Shown: positions 58,882 through 64,000 of the stretch, piece after piece
How the letters are laid out: each line of letters begins with the position of its first letter
How positions within the stretch are numbered: position 1 is the first letter of the stretch
Assembly (NCBI GenBank): GCA_947465395.1
Contig: CANIAL010000009.1
Coordinates: 33,822 to 97,821 of the forward strand
Length of the DNA: 64,000 nt
Direction: 5' to 3'
Source of the DNA: Alphaproteobacteria bacterium
GTDB lineage: Bacteria; Pseudomonadota; Alphaproteobacteria; Micropepsales; Micropepsaceae
Notes under the pieces: model-generated
What the model saw: only the letters and a program-made list of their open reading frames with translations
The model's database searches: none
Told to the model about the DNA's origin: nothing
Position numbers and translations under genes: made by a program

Positions 58882-59363
58882 GAAGCTGTGGCGTTCGGCT
58901 TGGTCTGAAGCTGCACGAAATTCTGCAAGCCCATCTGTTCGATCAGGCGGAGTTGCGTCTGCAGCCAGTCAATATGCTCTTCCTCGCTCTCAAGGATGGC
59001 GGTGAAAAGTTCGCGGCTGCCGAAACCATTGATGTTCTCGCAATGCGAAATGCCCATGCGCAGATCGGGCAGGGACCGCATCTCCAGCGACAGGTCACAG
59101 GTTATCACTTCCTCGACATTCTCGCCGATCATCAGCTTGCCCAGATCCTGCAGATTGGGCAGGCCGCCCAGGAACAGTATGCGCTTGATCAGCCGGTCGG
59201 CATGCTTCATCTCGTCGATGGATTCGGCATGTTCCTTGGCCGCCAGCTCGCTCAGGCCCCAATCGCTCAACATGCGCGAATGCAGGAAATACTGGTTGAT
59301 GGCCGTCAGCTCATTCTTGAGCGCGGCATTGAGGGAACGGATGGTGACGGGATCGCCCGCAAT
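58878..59363 (-). CDS. bfr: Bacterioferritin, apparent ATT start
   Basis: A 161-residue ferritin-like protein aligning from the usual N-terminus: GDPVTIRSLNAALKNELTAINQYFLHSRM, then ESIDEMKHADRLIKRILFL with the heme-ligand Met, and EEEHIDWLQTQLRLIEQ. Ferroxidase Glu/His are present. The first aligned residue falls on ATT at 59361-59363, where families have ATG (MKGDP). No ATG, GTG, TTG or CTG is in frame between there and the bfd stop; the only upstream ATG (59531) lies inside bfd. ATT initiation, or a mutated start, is inferred. It stores iron as a 24-mer. Confidence 0.85.
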   Translation of the reverse strand: MAGDPVTIRSLNAALKNELTAINQYFLHSRMLSDWGLSELAAKEHAESIDEMKHADRLIKRILFLGGLPNLQDLGKLMIGENVEEVITCDLSLEMRSLPDLRMGISHCENINGFGSRELFTAILESEEEHIDWLQTQLRLIEQMGLQNFVQLQTKPNATAS

Positions 59364-59401
59364 GGATGCATGCGGGGCAGGGCCAGGGGCGGCAGCTTGT
59401 C

Positions 59402-59584
59402 TTACGCGGCCTTTTCCAGAGATTGCGGCTTTTCGTCCAGCATTGTTTCGATTGTCTCTTGGCGTCGCCCGCAATTCTTTCTCACGCCGCAGCGCGCATA
59501 GACCTGATCGGCCGAACACGCACCGCCACAAATGGCGGCGTGAATCCGGTCCTCGTTCAGCCTATTGCAGACACAGACGATCAT
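59402..59584 (-). CDS. bfd: Bacterioferritin-associated ferredoxin, one expected Cys missing
   Basis: A 60-residue Bfd: MIVCVCNRLNEDRIHAAICG, then CSADQVYARCGVRKNCGRRQ. Cys4 and Cys6 are the first two [2Fe-2S] ligands and Cys38 the third. The fourth position (CxxC) is Arg41 (codon CGC instead of TGC). Extra Cys at 19, 23 and 32 might substitute. Bfd reduces bacterioferritin to release iron. bfr lies 38 bases downstream. A Fur-like palindrome lies upstream. Confidence 0.8.
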   Translation of the reverse strand: MIVCVCNRLNEDRIHAAICGGACSADQVYARCGVRKNCGRRQETIETMLDEKPQSLEKAA

Positions 59585-59624
59585 CCAAGGGGTGCCCTTT
59601 GAAGCGTCCCCATCCTGTCTTAGT

Positions 59625-59639
59625 TGCGAATGATTGTTA
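59625..59639 (-). promoter_or_regulatory. Possible Fur-type operator before bfd-bfr
   Basis: TAACAAT-C-ATTCGCA matches the 7-1-7 Fur consensus TGATAAT-N-ATTATCA at 10 of 14 positions, with a perfect AAT-C-ATT core. It lies about 40 bases before the bfd start in an AT-rich stretch. Confidence 0.45.
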
Positions 59640-59658
59640 ATGTTATACTAAAACCCAG

Positions 59659-61215
59659 TCATTCCGCGGCTTCCGCCAGGGCCTGGATGGCCGGGTAATC
59701 GAGTTTGCCGGTGCCTAGCACGGGCAGGGCGCTGAGAGTGATTATCTTTCGCGGCAACGAGATCTCGGCTACGCCATGGTGCTGAGCCCATGCCACCAAA
59801 TCGGCGCGCTTGGCATGCGCCGCATCGCTGACCAGCACCACCTGTTCGCCGCGCCGCGGATCGGCAATCGCCACCGCCGCATGATGATTGTCGGGCCACA
59901 ACGCGGCGGCGCAATTCTCCACCACTGTCAGGGAGACAATCTCGCCCGCGATTTTTGCGAAACGCTTGCGGCGGCCACGAATGGTGACGAACCCGTCGCC
60001 GTCCATGCTGACCACGTCGCCGGTGTTGTACCAGCCGTCAACGGGCGGCACGATTTTCCCAGGCGCATCGGCATGGATGTAACCCTGCATGATGTTGGGG
60101 CCGCGTATCACCAACAGGCCCGCGCCCGTGATGCCTTCCACCGGCTCCAGCGTGGCTTCGATTTCGGGCATCAATTTTCCTACCGTGCCATGACGATTGT
60201 CTTCCACGGGATTGGCCGCCACCACGGGGGCGGCTTCGGTGACGCCATAACCTTCCAGCAGTTCCACGGATGAGGCCTTGCGGACAAGCGTGCGCGTTTC
60301 CTCGCGCAGCCGTTCCGCGCCGCACACCGCCAGGCGCAACGTGTCCAAATCGCCCGGCTCCGCCACGCGGGCGTATTGCGACATGAAGGTGTCGGTGGCC
60401 AAAAGAATGGTGGCCTTGTTCTCCCGGATGCGCTTGACGATCTCGTGCGGCTGCAAGGGCGTGGGATGGCAGACCGTTTTCACGCCCGCGATCAGCGGTA
60501 GCAGCGTTCCCACCGTCAGTCCGAAACAGTGAAACACGGGCAGGGGATTGAACAGCACATCGGTTTGATAGATCGCCAGGAAATCGCGCACCTGCGCCAC
60601 ATTCGCCAGGATATTCTGGTGGCTCAGCGCCACGCCCTTGGGCGCGCCTTCGGTGCCGGATGTGAACAGGATCGCCGCGGTTTTTTCCGGCGCATCGCGC
60701 CCGGCCACCATGCGCGGCACGAACCCGCCCGCAACAGCGGCCAGCTTGTCCGACAGGCCCAGCCCGTCGCGCACATCTTCCAAGTATATCAGCGTGGCGT
60801 TCTGCGACAGCACGGCTTCCAGCGCCTCGAACTTGCCCAGCTCGATAAACCGCCGCGCCGTCACCACGCGCGTCACCTGCGCTGTCAGAATCGCGCTTTG
60901 CAGACTTGCCGCGCCGGATGTGAAGTTCAGCATGGCCGGCACGCGGCCATACGCGCTGATGGCCAGGAAGGCGATGGTCGCGCCCGCGCCTGTGGGCAGC
61001 AGCACGCCCACGGCCTCGCCGCGCCTGGTGCCTTTTTTCAGCGCATGGCCCAGCGCGAATGCGGCGCGCAGGATGGCGTCATAGGTAAGGGCGCGCCCAT
61101 CGCCATCCACCAGCGCGGCGGTGCTGCCGCCGAACTGCCTCCGCGCCGATAGCAACGCGGCAAAGATCGTCCGCTGGGTCGCCGCCTTGTTGTAGGGAAT
61201 ATGCGCGCTGGTCAT
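59659..61215 (-). CDS. Acyl-ACP/acyl-CoA synthetase (Aas ligase-domain type)
   Basis: A 518-residue adenylate-forming enzyme. The P-loop is LFTSGTEGAPKGVALSHQNI, then VLFNPLPVFHCFGLTVG, LLEGYGVTEAAPVVAANP and WYNTGDVVSMDGDGFVTIRGR. The C-terminus has LPRKIITLSALPVLGTGKLDYPA. The pattern is closest to the acyl-ACP synthetase half of Aas, without the acyltransferase half, so a role in reusing free fatty acids is likely. A perfect 9-bp hairpin abuts the start codon, leaving no separate ribosome-binding site. Confidence 0.88.
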   Translation of the reverse strand: MTSAHIPYNKAATQRTIFAALLSARRQFGGSTAALVDGDGRALTYDAILRAAFALGHALKKGTRRGEAVGVLLPTGAGATIAFLAISAYGRVPAMLNFTSGAASLQSAILTAQVTRVVTARRFIELGKFEALEAVLSQNATLIYLEDVRDGLGLSDKLAAVAGGFVPRMVAGRDAPEKTAAILFTSGTEGAPKGVALSHQNILANVAQVRDFLAIYQTDVLFNPLPVFHCFGLTVGTLLPLIAGVKTVCHPTPLQPHEIVKRIRENKATILLATDTFMSQYARVAEPGDLDTLRLAVCGAERLREETRTLVRKASSVELLEGYGVTEAAPVVAANPVEDNRHGTVGKLMPEIEATLEPVEGITGAGLLVIRGPNIMQGYIHADAPGKIVPPVDGWYNTGDVVSMDGDGFVTIRGRRKRFAKIAGEIVSLTVVENCAAALWPDNHHAAVAIADPRRGEQVVLVSDAAHAKRADLVAWAQHHGVAEISLPRKIITLSALPVLGTGKLDYPAIQALAEAAE

Positions 61216-61216
61216 G

Positions 61217-61242
61217 ACGCCGTTTCTAAACCAAAACGGCGT
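61217..61242 (-). promoter_or_regulatory. Hairpin abutting the synthetase start codon
   Basis: ACGCCGTTT and AAACGGCGT form a perfect 9-bp stem with an 8-base loop. On the minus strand it ends one base before the ATG. It could be an operator or a translation-control hairpin. Confidence 0.55.
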
Positions 61243-61286
61243 GAATACGAAAACGCCGGCGCTTAACTGGCTCGGAAGTGTCCAAT

Positions 61287-61601
61287 TTAAGATTGGAAGT
61301 CGCGTACCATGGCTTCACGGCCCTTGGGGTCGGCAACGCGACCGATCATTCCCCGAAACTGCGAACGCAGGGATTGGGTGTCGTTCCAGAGCTTCTCGCT
61401 TTCGCTGGCGGCGGTGCGGGCCAAGCGCTTCAGCACTTCGCGCTGGAAGCGGCGCGGCCCGAAAATGGCCAGCGCGATACCCGCCAGGCCCACGGCACCC
61501 ACCACGATATAGGTCTTGCGCGCGGCCGGGCTGGCGGCGGCGGCCCAGATGCGCGCCCGCAGGGGCAGGCGTGACTTGGCAATGGCTCGGCGGGCGGTCA
61601 T
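61287..61601 (-). CDS. Small protein with one membrane helix
   Basis: A 104-residue protein starting MTARRAIAKSRLPLRARIW after an AGGAGAT site. It has a membrane helix (TYIVVGAVGLAGIALAIFG), then a basic helical tail with KRLARTAASESEKLWNDTQSLRS. No family is recognised. The start is set by the strong ribosome-binding site; an upstream frame lacks one. The gene ends 71 bases before the synthetase start codon. Confidence 0.7.
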   Translation of the reverse strand: MTARRAIAKSRLPLRARIWAAAASPAARKTYIVVGAVGLAGIALAIFGPRRFQREVLKRLARTAASESEKLWNDTQSLRSQFRGMIGRVADPKGREAMVRDFQS

Positions 61602-61715
61602 GGATATCTCCTGGTTTCCCAACGCAGGTCCGCCCAAAAGGTTCAAAAGTGACCATTTGAACCCGGAAGCGCCTTGCCCTAGGTTCGCGCCCGCAAATCA
61701 CCTTCAGGAGCCTCC

Positions 61716-61856
61716 ATGGCCGCCCGCCGCAACAATGCCCGCAAAAAAGACAAACGCCGCCGCCACGCCGAAACACGCAAGCTGGCCCGCGAAAAGGCAC
61801 AGGGCAACGCGCCGTCCTCGGCTGCTCCCGCCCGTCGCGCCGCTCCCAAAAAGTAA
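61716..61856 (+). CDS. Short basic protein (46 residues)
   Basis: An ATG-started frame with CAGGAG about 5 bases ahead. The product is rich in Arg, Lys and Ala (ARRNNARKKDKRRRHAETRK, then a Pro/Ala tail). It resembles a nucleic-acid-binding or ribosome-associated peptide, but no family is recognised. The next gene, on the other strand, ends one base later. Confidence 0.6.
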   Translation: MAARRNNARKKDKRRRHAETRKLAREKAQGNAPSSAAPARRAAPKK

Positions 61857-61857
61857 C

Positions 61858-62163
61858 TTAAGGCGCGTTGCCCGCGTCGCTGGCCGCCTGCGACTTGGCA
61901 TGGATCAACGCCATGTCGGCATTGGCGTTGGCGACATAGGTGTTGACGCAGGCCACGAAGACCTGCGCCTCCCGGTTATAGGCGGCGATCTTGGCGTTGT
62001 AGCGGGTGATCTCGGCGCCATCGGACGGGTTGCCGGGCTTTGCCGGTTTTTCCGGCCGCACGCAGTTGGCAGCAGGGTAATCGGCCAGCGCGGGCAGGTT
62101 GGTCCCCGCTTGGGCAGATCCCGCCAAGGTCATCAAAACCACCGCCATCATCCATCCGCGCAT
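61858..62163 (-). CDS. Exported protein of unknown function
   Basis: A 101-residue protein with a signal peptide (MRGWMMAVVLMTLAGSAQA). The mature part has two Cys (NCVRPEKP, VACVNTYV) that may form a disulfide, and a helical ITRYNAKIAAYNREAQVF segment. No family is recognised. It converges on the small basic gene and is divergent from lipA. Confidence 0.72.
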   Translation of the reverse strand: MRGWMMAVVLMTLAGSAQAGTNLPALADYPAANCVRPEKPAKPGNPSDGAEITRYNAKIAAYNREAQVFVACVNTYVANANADMALIHAKSQAASDAGNAP

Positions 62164-62264
62164 GCCCGTTCCCCGTGTTTTTCAGGGGGCATTGGGGCCG
62201 CAATTGGCCGATAATGCAACTCAGACCGTGATTTTAACCCCCGCCCGCCCTATATGTTTTGCCC

Positions 62265-63215
62265 ATGACAGTGGTGATTGACCGCATCAACGGAACGGCG
62301 CCCCGGCACCCCGAAAAGGCGCATCGGCCCGACAGCGAGATTCCGCGCAAGCCGGACTGGATCCGCGTCAAGGCGCCGGTGTCCAGGGAATATGCCGCCA
62401 CCCGCGACGTGGTGCGCGCGCACAATCTGAAAACCGTGTGCGAGGAAGCGGCCTGTCCCAATATCGGCGAATGCTGGACCAAGGCGCACGCCACCATGAT
62501 GATCATGGGCGACACCTGTACCCGCGCCTGCGCCTTCTGCAATGTGAAGACTGGTCTGCCCGGCCCGCTGGATGCGGCCGAGCCCGGCAATGTCGCGGCG
62601 GCGGTGAAGAAGCTGGGGCTGAAGCATGTGGTCATAACGTCCGTTGACCGCGACGACCTGGCCGATGGCGGGGCGCAGCATTTCGCGGACGTGATCAACG
62701 CCATCCGCAGCGAAAGCCCCGGCACCAGCATCGAAATCCTGACGCCCGATTTCCTGCGCAAGGACGGCGCCATTGAAACCGTGATGGCGGCGGCGCCCGA
62801 TGTCTTCAACCACAATCTGGAAACCGTGCCGCGCCTGTATCTTCGCATCCGGCCCGGCGCGCGCTATTTCGCGTCCCTGCGCCTTCTGGAACGCGCCAAG
62901 GAATTGATGCCCACGGGTTTCACCAAGTCCGGCTTGATGGTGGGCTTGGGCGAGACGCGCGAGGAGATCATGCAGGTGATGGACGATCTGCGCGCCGCGG
63001 GCGTGAACTTCCTCACCATCGGGCAATATCTCCAGCCCACGCGGAAACATGCCAAGCTGGAACGCTTCTGGTCGCCGGATGAATTCGCCGGGCTGGAACA
63101 GGTGGCCCGCGCCAAGGGCTTCCTGATGGTGTCGTCGACGCCGCTGACCCGCTCCTCCTACCACGCCGACAGCGACTTCGCGGCCCTGAAGGCGGCGCGC
63201 ATCTCGCGTGGCTGA
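62265..63215 (+). CDS. lipA: Lipoyl synthase
   Basis: A 316-residue radical SAM enzyme. The auxiliary cluster motif [12 protein letters not shown] and the radical SAM motif [13 protein letters not shown] are both intact. [16 protein letters not shown] and [13 protein letters not shown] [16 protein letters not shown] are typical. It inserts two sulfurs into octanoyl groups to form lipoyl cofactors. The start at 62265 is used; a TTG two codons earlier is less likely. The last 8 bases overlap the next gene. Confidence 0.97.
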   Translation: MTVVIDRINGTAPRHPEKAHRPDSEIPRKPDWIRVKAPVSREYAATRDVVRAHNLKTVCEEAACPNIGECWTKAHATMMIMGDTCTRACAFCNVKTGLPGPLDAAEPGNVAAAVKKLGLKHVVITSVDRDDLADGGAQHFADVINAIRSESPGTSIEILTPDFLRKDGAIETVMAAAPDVFNHNLETVPRLYLRIRPGARYFASLRLLERAKELMPTGFTKSGLMVGLGETREEIMQVMDDLRAAGVNFLTIGQYLQPTRKHAKLERFWSPDEFAGLEQVARAKGFLMVSSTPLTRSSYHADSDFAALKAARISRG

Positions 63216-63669
63216 GGTCACGGAGCATCGCGAGACCCGCATCGTTCCGTACACGACCGATCTCATGTATGCCGTGGTGGCGGATGTGGAAGCCTATCCC
63301 CAATTCCTGCCCTGGGTGGTGGCTTTGCGGATCTTGTCGCGCGATGTCGTAGGCCCACAAGAAAACATCACCGCCGAAATGGCGGTGGGCTACCGCGCCT
63401 TGCGCGAACGCTATACTAGCAAGGTCGTGCTGGACGCGCAGGCCCGCACCATCGATGTCGCCGCCATCAAGGGGCCTTTTCACACTCTGGAAAATCACTG
63501 GCGCTTTACGCCGGAGGGGGAAGGTTGCCGCATCGATTTTTCCCTGAGCTTCGCCTTTTCCAGTCCCATCCTGGCGATGGCGGCGGGACCGGCCTTTGGC
63601 CGGGCGCTGACGAAAATGACCGAGGCTTTTGAAGCCCGCGCCGCCAAGCTGTCAGAAAATACCCCATGA
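63208..63669 (+). CDS. RatA/COQ10-family START-like protein
   Basis: A 153-residue protein starting GTG inside lipA. It shows [31 protein letters not shown], the RatA/COQ10 start, and a START fold ending [20 protein letters not shown]10 binds ubiquinone and aids respiration; the RatA toxin label is a historic name. Overlap with lipA suggests coupled translation, common in alphaproteobacteria. Confidence 0.9.
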   Translation: MAEVTEHRETRIVPYTTDLMYAVVADVEAYPQFLPWVVALRILSRDVVGPQENITAEMAVGYRALRERYTSKVVLDAQARTIDVAAIKGPFHTLENHWRFTPEGEGCRIDFSLSFAFSSPILAMAAGPAFGRALTKMTEAFEARAAKLSENTP

Positions 63670-63889
63670 CACGGGCAGGAGGAGGTCTATAGTTCCGCCG
63701 AACTCTTGCCGATAATCCATAATGTGTAGCGAGTGACACATCTCACCTATTAGCAAGCTCTAAATTGCTACCAAAATCCACGCGCCCCAGAAGCAGGAGC
63801 GTGATCGAGTCTCCGAACCCGGTGGCGCGGCAGGGCACAGACGATTGTCAGCTGTCCGCCGTCAGCGCCTGTGGCCCAGATTTGAGGTT
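63670..63889. other. Intergenic region before the IS element
   Basis: No gene is recognised. Two small inverted repeats are seen: ATGTGT/ACACAT near 63720-63742 and TAGCAA/TTGCTA near 63752-63770. The stretch may be the flank of the IS insertion. Confidence 0.4.
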
Positions 63890-64000
63890 GTGACTTAAGG
63901 AGGGTTTTGGTCTCGTCGTAGTGACGAAGGAACGAAGATGAGACCAAAACCCTTGAGCGCCAAGAAGCCTGCAGTGCAGGTGGTGAAGGACATCCGGCGG
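63890..64000 (+). mobile_element. Left end of an IS3-family insertion sequence (partial)
   Basis: The transposase start at 63938 fits an IS3-family orfA. A TGTGACTTAAGG at about 63890 is a candidate left terminus because IS3 ends start with TG. The right end lies outside the window, so the boundary is inferred. Confidence 0.55.
63938..64000 (+). CDS. IS3-type transposase orfA, first 21 codons
   Basis: The frame from ATG at 63938 reads MRPKPLSAKKPAVQVVKDIR and continues past the edge. SAKK..VVKDIRR is a start often seen in alphaproteobacterial IS3-family orfA proteins. An AAGGAACGAAG precedes the ATG. Only 21 codons are present, so the group cannot be fixed. Confidence 0.6.
   Translation, partial: MRPKPLSAKKPAVQVVKDIRR

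Noticed and set aside
59364..59531. N-terminal extension of bfr starting at ATG 59531
   Set aside because: This part overlaps bfd in another frame and does not resemble any bacterioferritin N-terminus; bfd is well supported.

Overview
The window reads as a chromosomal stretch of a GC-rich alphaproteobacterium. The clade is suggested by a CarD regulator with a 7Fe ferredoxin and an Suv3-like helicase in one run of genes, a CobST cobaltochelatase pair, an HWE-type histidine kinase, DUF1178, DUF3108 and DUF4167 proteins, a UbiG/COQ10-type ubiquinone set and a SecA with a zinc-binding tail. Most genes are conserved housekeeping functions, packed tightly with many 4-base ATGA overlaps. No rRNA, tRNA or CRISPR array was seen. 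The species cannot be named from the sequence alone.

Layout. 1-12 kb: DNA repair (photolyase fragment, Tag), YgfZ, a dihydroorotase-family enzyme, LysE exporter, FKBP isomerase, a GH17-GT2 glucan synthase-like protein, an FAD oxidase with TsaC, cytochrome b561, a 5'-truncated SDR gene and a secreted nuclease-like protein. 12-27 kb: the helicase/S4/FdxA/CarD run, DUF3108, rpmB, HWE kinase, a VUT-like membrane protein, cobT-cobS, a J-domain protein, bolA, a CorC-like protein and aroB-aroK. 27-36 kb: xerD, accA, a CsgG-like protein, CorA, SecA, argJ. 36.0-36.8 kb: an AT-rich, frameshifted HEPN-like gene beside a class A beta-lactamase gene, the one clearly accessory patch. 37-51 kb: OsmC, MutT, Flp pilin, methyltransferases, ComF, grxC, nitrilase, ubiG, lysC, ptsP, RodZ-like, ispG, prfA-prmC. 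51-64 kb: clpB behind a heat-shock promoter, M23 peptidase, an exported degenerate LMW-phosphatase-like protein, Tat-exported SOD, a frameshifted S1/P1 nuclease, bfd-bfr, an acyl-ACP synthetase-like gene, lipA, a RatA/COQ10 protein and the start of an IS3-type transposase at the right edge.

The most distinctive non-coding feature is two families of dispersed intergenic palindromes. Family B is an 80-base double hairpin present twice, at about 37.75 kb and 51.8 kb, with three differences that all preserve pairing, including one compensated base pair. Family A is a longer composite hairpin present at least three times (7.5, 16.6 and 28.1 kb) with a possible fourth, diverged copy at 18.9 kb. Several genes are unusual in their start or integrity: bfr has no canonical start codon in a sensible place, its partner bfd lacks one expected Fe-S cysteine, a 33-residue lipoprotein follows ptsP, a small gene after rpmB seems to start at CTG, and the HEPN-like and S1/P1 nuclease genes are each split by one base. 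No complete undescribed multi-gene system was recognised. The repeats and the HEPN-like island are the best candidates for further work.
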